A stretch of DNA of 64,000 nucleotides from Patescibacteria group bacterium (GTDB lineage: Bacteria > Patescibacteriota > Minisyncoccia > Moranbacterales > GWC2-37-73), in assembly GCA_022709545.1 (NCBI GenBank), contig JAKLIP010000002.1:310001-374000 (forward strand), given 5' to 3'. A program made the translations under genes and the position numbers. Under the pieces are notes generated by a model. The model was not told where the DNA came from and did no database searches. It was given only the letters and a program-made list of their open reading frames with translations. Of this stretch, positions 25,513 through 32,985 are shown piece by piece; the stretch's first letter is position 1; each line of letters begins with the position of its first letter.

Positions 25513-26661
25513 ATGAAACTTACCTGCACTCAGGAAAATTTTAAAAAAGCCATATATAGCACAGAAAGAGTTGTAGGCAAACAAATAACTTTGCCTATTT
25601 TGGAAAATATTTTGCTGCAAACTGATCATGGAATGCTTAAAATTTCCGCTACTAACCTAGAAATCGGAGTTTTTCTGAAAATTGGAGCTAAGATAGAAAA
25701 GGAGGGCATGATTACAATACCAGCAAAATTAATTAGCAACTTTATAAACAATATTCCAGCCGAAAGTATAGTTTCCTTAGAAGTTATAGAACAGACCTTA
25801 TATATAGAAAGTGGCTCATTTAAAGCTCAAATAAAAGGTCTTCAAGCACAAGATTTTCCTATAATACCTGAAATGCAGGGTGAATTTCTTTTTTCTCTTC
25901 CTGCTCAAGAAATTAAAGAAGCAATCCCTCGCCTAGCTCCATGTGTTTCTATAGATTCAACAAGGCCAGAGCTTACTGGCATGAATGTTTTATTGCAAAA
26001 AAACGAAGTGCACATAGCCGCAACCGACAGCTTTCGCTTAGCAGAATCTGTTATAAATATTAAAAAAACAAATTCCCAAAGTTACAGTATTTTTACTGAT
26101 AAAACAAACTCCATTATTGTTCCATTGAACACTTTTTTGGAAGTTTTTCGGGTTATTGACAATGATACACAAGTGATAGAAGTGAGCATAGAAGAAAGCC
26201 AGATATTTTTTCAGATTGGCAATGTGAGAATCGTCTCAAGACTTATTAATGGTAAATATCCTGAATACCGGCAAATTATTCCGCAAAAATTTGCAACAAA
26301 AATTATCATGGAAAAAGATAGTGCGCTTAGAGCTGTAAAAATTGCCGGAGTTTTTACAAATAATAAATCAGGAGAAGTAAAATTTTCAGCTAATGACAAA
26401 AAAAATGAAGTAATAATTCAATCAAAATCAGAAGAAATAGGCGAAAATAGGACTATGTTGGATGCCAAAATTGACGGATCGTCGCAGGAAGCAGTTTTTA
26501 ATCCGCGATATATGACAGATGCACTCCAGGCGATCACAATGCCAAAGTTTATTTTACTTATGAACAGTGGGACATCAGCAGCAGTCATAAAAATGGTTCA
26601 GGGCGAAAAAAATGAAGAACTATCTTCATATACTTATGTAATAATGCCTATAAAGAATTAG
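25513..26661 (+). CDS. dnaN: DNA polymerase III sliding clamp (beta)
   Basis: A 382-residue protein with three repeats of the clamp fold. Recognisable parts are MKLTCTQENFKKAIYSTERV at the start, LPILENILLQ, the central FRLAESVINI, and the C-terminal YVIMPIKN, which is the conserved end of the clamp (MPxR/K type). The dimeric ring tethers polymerase III. The gene lies 45 bp after dnaA in the usual order. Confidence 0.97.
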   Translation: MKLTCTQENFKKAIYSTERVVGKQITLPILENILLQTDHGMLKISATNLEIGVFLKIGAKIEKEGMITIPAKLISNFINNIPAESIVSLEVIEQTLYIESGSFKAQIKGLQAQDFPIIPEMQGEFLFSLPAQEIKEAIPRLAPCVSIDSTRPELTGMNVLLQKNEVHIAATDSFRLAESVINIKKTNSQSYSIFTDKTNSIIVPLNTFLEVFRVIDNDTQVIEVSIEESQIFFQIGNVRIVSRLINGKYPEYRQIIPQKFATKIIMEKDSALRAVKIAGVFTNNKSGEVKFSANDKKNEVIIQSKSEEIGENRTMLDAKIDGSSQEAVFNPRYMTDALQAITMPKFILLMNSGTSAAVIKMVQGEKNEELSSYTYVIMPIKN

Positions 26662-26764
26662 TTTTATTAGTCTTAAATCAAACAAAAAAAGATAATTTTA
26701 ATTTTGTATTCCTCTGTACTGATGGGTGCAAATCTATGAAATGCTTGATATTTTATATTTGATC

Positions 26765-27046
26765 ATGAAAAAAATAGGAAGCTTATTAAATAAAAAAGAA
26801 TTAGTCAGAAAAAAAATAGATCAAAAGACTATTTTTTATATTTTTGAAATGATAATAAAAGAAGAATACGGCAAGCAGGGGGTTAAAAATATCAAACCAA
26901 ATTTTTTTGGGGATAAAAAAATATTTATAAAATCAGCGAATTCATTTTGGTCAGATGAAATTTCAGAACAAAAGAAGGATATCATTAAAAAAATAAATGA
27001 ACAGCTGGGAGAAAATGAAGTTGCCGATATTATAGTTTCAAATTAA
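26765..27046 (+). CDS. DciA-like (DUF721) protein
   Basis: A 93-residue protein, read from ATG 26765 because the conserved part starts MKKIGSLLNKKELVRKK; an ATG at 26726 adds 13 residues of little likeness. The pattern is that of DUF721: helix, then IKPNFFGDKKIFIKSANSFWSDEI (the V.V.S..W..EL core), then a helix with IIKKINEQLG. DciA is the ancestral loader of the replicative helicase. Position after dnaA-dnaN supports that role. The likeness is moderate. Confidence 0.65.
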   Translation: MKKIGSLLNKKELVRKKIDQKTIFYIFEMIIKEEYGKQGVKNIKPNFFGDKKIFIKSANSFWSDEISEQKKDIIKKINEQLGENEVADIIVSN

Positions 27047-27049
27047 TAA

Positions 27050-27078
27050 TTGACTGGTAAATTTTTTTAATATAATAT
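27050..27078 (+). promoter_or_regulatory. Promoter of tRNA-Pro
   Basis: TTGACT (27050-27055), 17-bp spacer, TAATAT (27073-27078). The 75-nt leader contains a CGCTTTAGCG mini-hairpin just ahead of the tRNA. Confidence 0.6.
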
Positions 27079-27159
27079 AGACATTAGTTTTAATATTCGC
27101 TTTGCGCTGATTACTTGCGGACTTTGTCCTGCTGTAATTTCGCTTTAGCGTGATGAAAG

Positions 27160-27235
27160 CGGGGTGTGGTGTCAACGGCTAGCACGAGTGGTTTGGGACC
27201 ATTTAGACAGGGTTCGAATCCCTGCACCCCGACCA
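27160..27235 (+). tRNA. tRNA-Pro (UGG)
   Basis: Acceptor stem CGGGGTG / CACCCCG, anticodon arm AGTGG-TTTGGGA-CCATT with anticodon TGG, T arm CAGGG-TTCGAAT-CCCTG. Discriminator A and an encoded CCA (27233-27235), which most tRNAs in this window lack. Confidence 0.95.
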
Positions 27236-27242
27236 ATGAATT

Positions 27243-27268
27243 TAGGGCTTACATAAGCCTACTTTTTT
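27243..27268 (+). terminator. Terminator after tRNA-Pro
   Basis: TAGGGCTTA and TAAGCCTA form a stem with one bulged G and a short loop, then six T (27263-27268). Confidence 0.7.
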
Positions 27269-27322
27269 GTGTTTTTCGAGGCGACTAGAACTGTCTGTTT
27301 TTTGCTGAAATATATTCTAATC

Positions 27323-27351
27323 TTGACAGTATTATATTATGGGTATATATT
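27323..27351 (+). promoter_or_regulatory. Promoter of the DUF5320 gene
   Basis: TTGACA (27323-27328), 17-bp spacer, TATATT (27346-27351). Confidence 0.65.
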
Positions 27352-27401
27352 CATAATATATATCTAAATAATAAAATAAACTAGAAAGGCAGGTGATTTA
27401 T

Positions 27402-27656
27402 ATGCCAAGAAGAAACGGGACAGGTCCTAGAGGAATGGGACCAATGACAGGACGCGGAATGGGTCCTTGCGGAGGAGGATATAGTTCAGGATTAGGCCGT
27501 GGCAGGGGTTATGGGAGAGTTATGTGCGGATGGTTTTATGATAAATATAAAGCAATGCCGAAAAACGAAAGAAAGGATTTACTAAAAGCTGAAATTGAGG
27601 ATTTGAAGCAAGAACTTAAAATGGTAGAAGAAGAATTAAAAGAGCTAGACAAATAA
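27402..27656 (+). CDS. DUF5320 family Gly/Met-rich protein
   Basis: An 84-residue protein starting MPRRNGTGPRGMGPMTGRGM, the diagnostic N-terminus of DUF5320, followed by a Gly/Arg-rich stretch with Cys residues (GPCGGG, VMCGW) and a C-terminal coiled coil (KAEIEDLKQELKMVEEELKEL). Such proteins usually sit beside DUF134 and NifX/NifB-type Fe-Mo-related genes and are thought to relate to metal cofactors. ATG 27402 is chosen over GTG 27393 because of the AAGGCAGGTG ribosome site, one of few in this window. Confidence 0.85.
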   Translation: MPRRNGTGPRGMGPMTGRGMGPCGGGYSSGLGRGRGYGRVMCGWFYDKYKAMPKNERKDLLKAEIEDLKQELKMVEEELKELDK

Positions 27657-27722
27657 CCATTCTTGTCAAAAATAGTCTTTCTCTTTCTTTGGCTAACGAA
27701 AAAGGAGAAGAGTATTTTTGAT

Positions 27723-27730
27723 GGTATAAT
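27723..27730 (+). promoter_or_regulatory. Extended -10 promoter of the DUF134 gene
   Basis: TGGTATAAT with TATAAT at 27725-27730 and no clear -35 box. Confidence 0.45.
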
Positions 27731-27758
27731 AATATTAACTCAGTAAAATAATAAATAT

Positions 27759-28034
27759 ATGGTAAGACCAAGAATTTGCAGGCGTCTTCATTTTAGGCCT
27801 AAAGCACATTACTTTAAGCCCCAGGGAATCCCAATGCATAATTTAGAAGAGATTGTTTTAAGCAAAGAGGAAATGGAAGCGGTAAAGCTTAAGGATTTTG
27901 ATGGGCTGGAGCAAACTGAAGCAGCTGAAAAAATGAATACTTCGCAGAGCACTTTTCAGCGGATTTTGTCTTCTGCCAGAATTAAAATTGCAGAAGCAAT
28001 TGTTAAGGGAAAAGCATTAAGAATTGAAGAATAA
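27759..28034 (+). CDS. DUF134 (UPF0251) HTH DNA-binding protein
   Basis: A 91-residue protein with the family start MVRPRICRRL, then FKPQGIP, and a sigma-like helix-turn-helix (LKDFDGLEQTEAAEKMNTSQSTFQRILSSAR split across residues ~47-78). It is expected to be a small transcription regulator. DUF134 and DUF5320 occur as neighbours in many anaerobes. Together with the ZIP transporter 18 bp downstream, the group suggests metal homeostasis, which is inference. The second Cys-bearing N-terminus (RICRRL) may bind metal. Confidence 0.85.
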   Translation: MVRPRICRRLHFRPKAHYFKPQGIPMHNLEEIVLSKEEMEAVKLKDFDGLEQTEAAEKMNTSQSTFQRILSSARIKIAEAIVKGKALRIEE

Positions 28035-28052
28035 AAAAAGCATGCCTTATTT

Positions 28053-28784
28053 ATGTCTAATGTAAATATATTAATCCTGGCTAGTTTATCTGGCCTGGCT
28101 ACTTTAATAGGAGTTTTTTTGGGCAGTCTTTTTAAGAAAACAAAAAAGAATATTATTATTAGCGCGAGTTTTTCTGCCAGCCTGATGATTTTAATATCAG
28201 TTTTTGAACTTATCCCGACTGCTTTCAAAGATATCGATATAAAAAGTTTGATTTTTTGGGTTATGCTTGGAGCTTTCATAATTTGGATATCCAACCTGGT
28301 TATTCCGCATTTACATTCAATGAAAGAGATCAAGGATTGTAAGGGAAAATGTTTAATAAAGATATCTTATCTCATTGCTATTGGTCTTGTGCTTCATGAT
28401 TTTCCCGAAGGCTTTGCTATTCCAAGCTCTTTTGGCCATTCAGTCTCGCTTGGATTTATGGTTGTAATAGCTACTTTTTTGCATAACATTCCCGAAGGAT
28501 ACATTTTAACATTATCACAGATAAAACCGGGTAGAAATAACTTTTGTTTCATAGCAGCCATATTTTCCGTACTGGCTACTTTTCTTGGAGCTATTTTGGG
28601 AATCAGCTTGCTTACTAGTTTTCGGAATTTCAACCCAGCCTTATTGTGTTTAGCAGCTGGAGCTATGCTTTTTATATCACTTCATGAACTTCTTCCTGAA
28701 AGCTTTAAACACAGAGACATCAAAATGTTTGTATTAGGTATTGGCTTGGCTTTTTTTGTTTACTTTGTGCTAAGTTTGCTATAA
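28053..28784 (+). CDS. ZIP family metal transporter
   Basis: A 243-residue protein with eight hydrophobic segments. The fourth and fifth carry the metal-binding motifs HDFPEGFAIP and HNIPEGYILT, and a later LHELLPESF repeats the ZIP pattern. ZIP proteins bring Zn2+ and related divalent metals into the cytoplasm. The loop between helices 3 and 4 has HLHSMKEIKDCKGKC, a possible metal-binding segment. It directly follows the DUF134 regulator. Confidence 0.9.
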   Translation: MSNVNILILASLSGLATLIGVFLGSLFKKTKKNIIISASFSASLMILISVFELIPTAFKDIDIKSLIFWVMLGAFIIWISNLVIPHLHSMKEIKDCKGKCLIKISYLIAIGLVLHDFPEGFAIPSSFGHSVSLGFMVVIATFLHNIPEGYILTLSQIKPGRNNFCFIAAIFSVLATFLGAILGISLLTSFRNFNPALLCLAAGAMLFISLHELLPESFKHRDIKMFVLGIGLAFFVYFVLSLL

Positions 28785-29112
28785 TTTTTTAATATTATGC
28801 TATAATTAAACTATATAAATAAAAAGTTGAATATAAATTTTAGTTTTGATTATAAATTATGAAAGTTCACAAGTTTTGGATTATTAACTTAAATATGGTA
28901 TACAAACATACTAACTCCTTTCTATAAATATAATTCTAAGACTATCTGCAGCTACCGACAAAGAAATAGCAAAAAAGGATGAGCTTGATAAGAATTTTAC
29001 TATTTTTATTTTTTTAATAAAGACAGTGAAAGAATAATGCTCAAAAATATTAAGATTTTAAAGTAAGAATTACTCGAAAAATATAAAAGAACACAAAGAA
29101 AAATAAACTATT
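28785..29112. other. AT-rich gap, no clear gene
   Basis: Holds an extended -10 box (TATGCTATAAT near 28796-28806). A short open frame in about 28917-29036 reads like coding sequence (SAATDKEIAKKDELDKN) but has no start codon, so it may be a gene remnant. Nothing else is seen. Confidence 0.4.
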
Positions 29113-30354
29113 ATGAATTTCAATATCATAAAAAAAATACTTTTTATAACCTTCTTTGTTTTTTTGTTTTTACCTCTTCAAAACACCTCAGCTCAAGACG
29201 CTCTTCCTTTTTCCAATAAAGCAACAGAAAAAGAAATCACTATCTACTTTTTTTGGGGGAAAGGGTGTCCTCATTGTGAAAAGGAAAAGCCTTTTTTGGA
29301 TAAAATCACAAAAAAATATCCGCAAGTAGAGATCCAATCATATGAAGTATGGGGAAGCAAAGAAAACCGTGATTTGATGATTCAATTTGGGGAAAAACTC
29401 AACGCAGACGTCAGAGGCGTTCCTTTTACAGTTATAGGTGAAAAATACGTAACAGGCTGGGTGGACGAATCTTATACCGGAACGCAAATTGAAGATGCTA
29501 TAAAATGTGCTATAAACAACGGTTGCCGTGATATTGGAGCTGAGATTGGCGTTTCAGGCTCAAAAGAAAATGAAAACAAAACAAAGAAAGAAATCACATC
29601 TCTTCCTGAAAAAATCACAGTTCCTTTTTTGGGGGAAATTGAAATAAAAAATTTTTCCTTGCCGATCCTGACAATTATTCTGGGAGTGTTGGACGGATTT
29701 AATCCCTGCGCTATGTGGTCATTGCTTTTTCTCATTAGTTTGCTTTTGGGAATGGGAGACAAAAAGCGCATGTTCATTTTAGGCAGTGCTTTTATCGTAG
29801 CTTCAGCTTCCGTTTATTTTCTTTTTATGGCGGCTTGGCTTAATCTTATTTTGTTTATCGGAATGATTGTCTGGGTAAGATTATTTATAGGAGCTGTTGC
29901 TTTGGCTGGTGGTGGGTATAATTTGAAAGAATATTTTGCAAACAAAGATCAAAGTTGCAAGGTCACAAGATCTGAAAAAAGACAAAAAATTTTTCAAAAA
30001 CTAAAAAACATAACCCAGCAAGAAAGTTTTTATTTGGCACTTGTGGGCATAATAATCCTGGCTTTTGCAGTTAACCTTGTGGAATTGATTTGTTCAGCTG
30101 GACTGCCCGCTGTTTATACTCAAGTTTTAGCTTTAAGCAATTTGGCCAAGTGGCAATACTACCTTTATATTTTAGTCTATGTATTCTTTTTTATGCTGGA
30201 TGACTTGATTGTCTTTTTTATTGCGATGGCAACTTTACAGATGACTGGAATTACGACCAGATACAGCAGGTGGTCTCATTTTATTGGGGGAATCCTTATG
30301 ATCATCATAGGTTTTTTGCTAATTTTTAAACCCGAATGGCTAATGTTTGGATAA
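29113..30354 (+). CDS. Thioredoxin-CcdA/DsbD-like fusion, membrane disulfide reductase
   Basis: A 413-residue protein. Signal peptide 1-~28; a thioredoxin-like domain to ~150 with active site GCPHC (Cys52, Cys55); then six or more membrane helices with paired Cys in FNPCAMWSLL and LVELICSAGLP, the CcdA/DsbD transmembrane pattern. It would carry electrons from the cytoplasm to thiols outside. The domain order (thioredoxin first) is the reverse of E. coli DsbD gamma. It may keep Cys-rich exported proteins of this window reduced or isomerised. Confidence 0.87.
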   Translation: MNFNIIKKILFITFFVFLFLPLQNTSAQDALPFSNKATEKEITIYFFWGKGCPHCEKEKPFLDKITKKYPQVEIQSYEVWGSKENRDLMIQFGEKLNADVRGVPFTVIGEKYVTGWVDESYTGTQIEDAIKCAINNGCRDIGAEIGVSGSKENENKTKKEITSLPEKITVPFLGEIEIKNFSLPILTIILGVLDGFNPCAMWSLLFLISLLLGMGDKKRMFILGSAFIVASASVYFLFMAAWLNLILFIGMIVWVRLFIGAVALAGGGYNLKEYFANKDQSCKVTRSEKRQKIFQKLKNITQQESFYLALVGIIILAFAVNLVELICSAGLPAVYTQVLALSNLAKWQYYLYILVYVFFFMLDDLIVFFIAMATLQMTGITTRYSRWSHFIGGILMIIIGFLLIFKPEWLMFG

Positions 30355-30424
30355 ATTTAAAAATACCGGACTTTAAAAATTATCTTATTTTATTTAGCAA
30401 CCGGTTATGCTGAGTTCAAAAAAA

Positions 30425-30458
30425 TAAAAACAAAGCCTTTATTATTAGGCTTGTTTTT
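30425..30458 (+). terminator. Terminator after the disulfide reductase gene
   Basis: AGCCT and AGGCT, extended by A and T runs on either side, with an 8-nt loop and a following TTTTTAT. Confidence 0.65.
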
Positions 30459-30504
30459 ATATTCAAGCGAATAATCACAATTTGTGGTATAATGAAAAAA
30501 ACAT

Positions 30505-31440
30505 ATGGAATTAAAAACAAAAAATAAAACAATTGTTCTTGTCTTATCTGCATTAGCCATAATTTCGGTACTTGCATGTCTATTTTTTATTTTTAAAAAT
30601 AAGCAATATGACTCTGCGAGGAAAAACCAGAATCACAATAATGGAATCAATAATGTCTCAAATGGCATTGATGGTGGAAGTGAAGAAACTAAAATGTCAT
30701 TCAGTTCAGAATCTAAAAGTAGTGTTTATAAGATCAGAAAGGATGATAAATGGGTTTATATTATAAACGGCCAAGAAAGCGAAGCTTATGATGAGATAGG
30801 AAGCTTAGCTTTCGGTTTAGATGGAGAAAAAATTGCCTTTAGTGGAATTCTTGATGGCCAAACTTATATTGTTATTGACGGTGTCCCTAAAGGTGTTCCT
30901 TATGAAAAAATAATAAGCATTGTTTTTAGTCCAGACGGAAATCATATAGCCTATATAGCAGAAAAAGAGAAAAAATTCGTGGCGGTATTGGATGACAAAA
31001 TAAGTAAGGTTTACGATGAAATTGGAAAGCTAGGCACAAAAAATGGATTAACTTATTTAGTTTTTAGCCCAGACAGCCAACAGATCGCCTTTAAAGTAGT
31101 CGTAGAGGAAGGATCTTTTGTTGTTGTTAACCAGCAAGAGGGTAAGGTTTATTCTGAAATAACAAACTTTCAATTCAGCGATGATAGCAAACAGTTTTCC
31201 TATCAGGCCGAAAAAGGAGAACAACAAATCACAGTTATTAATAATTCGAAAGAAATTATTAATAATAACAATGGGACCCAATATACAAATCCTACATCCA
31301 CTATTCCTGGAAATTATAAAAAAGAATATATTAATTATGGTTCAAAAGGAACAGGAGAACTTTATTCCGGAGGTTATGACGAATCATTATACCAAATTAG
31401 TTGCAAAGGCAGCAATGCAGTTGCAGACTGCAGAAAATGA
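30505..31440 (+). CDS. Membrane-anchored propeller-like protein
   Basis: A 311-residue protein with a signal anchor (residues 8-28) and an outer region of repeats of about 45 residues: YDEIGSLAFGLDGEKIAFSG, YEKIISIVFSPDGNHIAYIA, YDEIGKL..LVFSPDSQQIAFK and YSEITNFQFSDDSKQFSYQ. This SPDG pattern is typical of WD40/TolB-like blades. The tail is Gly/Tyr-rich and has two Cys. Its promoter is TGTGGTATAAT (30484-30494) with no -35. It resembles the protein at 15189 in plan. Function unknown. Confidence 0.72.
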   Translation: MELKTKNKTIVLVLSALAIISVLACLFFIFKNKQYDSARKNQNHNNGINNVSNGIDGGSEETKMSFSSESKSSVYKIRKDDKWVYIINGQESEAYDEIGSLAFGLDGEKIAFSGILDGQTYIVIDGVPKGVPYEKIISIVFSPDGNHIAYIAEKEKKFVAVLDDKISKVYDEIGKLGTKNGLTYLVFSPDSQQIAFKVVVEEGSFVVVNQQEGKVYSEITNFQFSDDSKQFSYQAEKGEQQITVINNSKEIINNNNGTQYTNPTSTIPGNYKKEYINYGSKGTGELYSGGYDESLYQISCKGSNAVADCRK

Positions 31441-31464
31441 TATAAACAAAACCTTATCAATGCT

Positions 31465-31488
31465 AGGGCTTGTGTAGCCCTGTTTTTT
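31465..31488 (+). terminator. Terminator after the propeller gene
   Basis: AGGGCT (31465-31470), TGTGT loop, AGCCCT (31476-31481), G, then TTTTTT. Confidence 0.85.
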
Positions 31489-31553
31489 GTAATAAAACAA
31501 ATAAAGGATAAGTTATAATTTAATAGTAACTATTGGTAATTTTTACCTACCTT

Positions 31554-31627
31554 GTCCTTATAGCTCAGTGGATTAGAGCGCTTGGTTCCGGTCCAAGAAG
31601 TCGGAGGTTCGAGTCCTCCTAAGGACA
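31554..31627 (+). tRNA. tRNA-Arg (CCG)
   Basis: Acceptor GTCCTTA / TAAGGAC, D arm GCTCAGTGGATTAGAGC, anticodon arm CTTGG-TTCCGGT-CCAAG with anticodon CCG, T arm GGAGG-TTCGAGT-CCTCC, discriminator A. CCA is not encoded. A TATAAT box lies at 31514-31519. Confidence 0.95.
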
Positions 31628-31633
31628 CAGAAT

Positions 31634-31825
31634 GGGCCTATAGTATAGTGGCAGAACAGTACATTTTTACCCCCACACCAATATTTGGGCTGTTAGCTCA
31701 GTTGGTAGAGCGCAGCATTCGCATTGCTGAGGTCAGGAGTTCAACTCTCCTACAGTCCACATTTATTAAAATTGGTGTTGGGGCGAGTTGTACGAACGGC
31801 GGTTCGATTCCGCCTAGGTCCACCA
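31634..31825 (+). tRNA. Interrupted tRNA gene, insertion in the anticodon loop
   Basis: The 5' half (31634-31669) and 3' half (31788-31825) fit one tRNA: acceptor GGGCCTA with TAGGTCC (one G-U pair), anticodon stem GTACA with TGTAC, T arm GGCGG-TTCGATT-CCGCC, discriminator A and encoded CCA (31823-31825). About 118 bp separate the halves and hold a complete tRNA-Ala. Next to the junctions CCCC-x-ACACCAAT (31670-31682 region) can pair with ATTGGTGT-x-GGGG (31771-31783). If the junction is after position 37, the anticodon is UUU, but this cannot be fixed from sequence. The D stem is weak. It may be an intron-bearing tRNA or a broken gene. Confidence 0.6.
31687..31759 (+). tRNA. tRNA-Ala (CGC), nested inside the interrupted tRNA
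   Basis: Acceptor GGGCTGT / ACAGTCC with G3-U70, the alanine identity pair. D arm GCTCAGTTGGTAGAGC, anticodon arm CAGCA-TTCGCAT-TGCTG with anticodon CGC, T arm AGGAG-TTCAACT-CTCCT, discriminator A. CCA is not encoded. All stems are intact. Confidence 0.93.
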
Positions 31826-31855
31826 CACATTAATTTAAAATTAAAATTTGATAGT

Positions 31856-32980
31856 ATGCTTTCATATATTGAAATATCCAAAAAAAATCTATTCCATAAT
31901 TTTCGAGCGATGAAATCGCTTGTGAAACCAGGAGTAAAAATAGCGGCCGTTATCAAAGCTAATGCTTATGGACATGGGCAAAATATTGTAGCTAAAATTT
32001 TAGAAAAAGAAGCCGACTATTTCCAGGTTGATGATATTGAGGAATTGAGGAGCTTGCGTCAGGTTTCTAAAAAAAAGATTCTTGTTTTTGGTTATGTATC
32101 AAAAAATGAACTAGCAGAAGCCCTGAAATTAAAAGGAATTTTATGTGTTTATAATAAAGATCAAATCTTGTCCTTAAATGCTGTTGCTAAAAAAATAAAA
32201 AAGAAAGCTATTGTACATATAAAAATAGATGCAGCTCTGGGACGGCAGGGAGTTTTATTGAAAGATTTTCCAGAAATTATAAAAATTCTCAAAAAGTGCA
32301 AAAACATTATAGTAGATGGTGTTTATGCCCATTTTGCCAACATAGAAGATACAACAGATTTTTCTCATGCGCAAAAACAGCTGGAAATATTTAATCAAGC
32401 TATAAAAATATTTCAGAAAAACGAGTATAAAAACTTTAAAACCCATATTTCTGCCAGTTCTGGAGTAATGGTTTATGAAAATAATGAAGGCAAGTCGGAA
32501 TTAATCAGGCTAGGCATAAGTCTTTATGGAATGTGGCCGTCGGAAGATTTGAGAAAAAGATTTGAGAAACAAGGCTTGAGATTAAAAGCAGTTATGCGCT
32601 GGGTAACTCATGTTGCACAAGTCAAAATACTGCCTAAAAATCATTACATAGGTTATGGTTTGACATACGTAACCAAAAAGCCAACTAAAGTAGCAATAAT
32701 TCCGCAGGGATATAGCGATGGATATGACCGCGGGTTATCCAATAAAGGGGAAGTTTTGATTCAAGGACAACGCTGCAGTGTTTTAGGCAGGGTAGCTATG
32801 AATATGTTTGTAGTTGATGTAACTCATATTAAAAGCATAAAAAACGAGGACGAAGTTGTCCTCTTAGGTAGGCAAGGCAAGGAAGAAGTTACAGCTGAAG
32901 AACTGGCTAAGCACTTGGGAACCATAAATTACGAAATCACTACGCGCATCACACCATTATTAAAAAGAGTTGTTAAATAA
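31856..32980 (+). CDS. alr: Alanine racemase
   Basis: A 374-residue PLP enzyme that makes D-alanine for peptidoglycan. ATG 31856 is chosen because the family N-terminus MLSYIEISKKNLFHNF starts there; the frame is open upstream only through tRNA sequence. The PLP lysine is Lys34 in AVIKANAYGHG. RLGISLYGMWP and IGYGLTYVTKKP carry further active-site residues (the latter the second catalytic Tyr), and RVAMNMFVVDVT is the C-terminal domain motif. No Shine-Dalgarno sequence. The start is 31 bp after the interrupted tRNA. Confidence 0.95.
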   Translation: MLSYIEISKKNLFHNFRAMKSLVKPGVKIAAVIKANAYGHGQNIVAKILEKEADYFQVDDIEELRSLRQVSKKKILVFGYVSKNELAEALKLKGILCVYNKDQILSLNAVAKKIKKKAIVHIKIDAALGRQGVLLKDFPEIIKILKKCKNIIVDGVYAHFANIEDTTDFSHAQKQLEIFNQAIKIFQKNEYKNFKTHISASSGVMVYENNEGKSELIRLGISLYGMWPSEDLRKRFEKQGLRLKAVMRWVTHVAQVKILPKNHYIGYGLTYVTKKPTKVAIIPQGYSDGYDRGLSNKGEVLIQGQRCSVLGRVAMNMFVVDVTHIKSIKNEDEVVLLGRQGKEEVTAEELAKHLGTINYEITTRITPLLKRVVK

Positions 32981-32985
32981 GGTTA

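Noticed and set aside
28917-29036. A possible 40-codon gene with SAATDKEIAKKDELDKN
   Set aside because: It has no start codon and no ribosome site, and the surrounding DNA is of intergenic type. It may be a relic but cannot be supported as a gene.
31670-31787. A group I intron in the interrupted tRNA
   Set aside because: The insert is about 118 bp, of which 73 are tRNA-Ala. There is no space for the catalytic core of a group I intron.
31582-31855. Open frames across the tRNA genes, including an upstream extension of alr
   Set aside because: They are made of tRNA sequence. The family N-terminus of alanine racemase begins at 31856.
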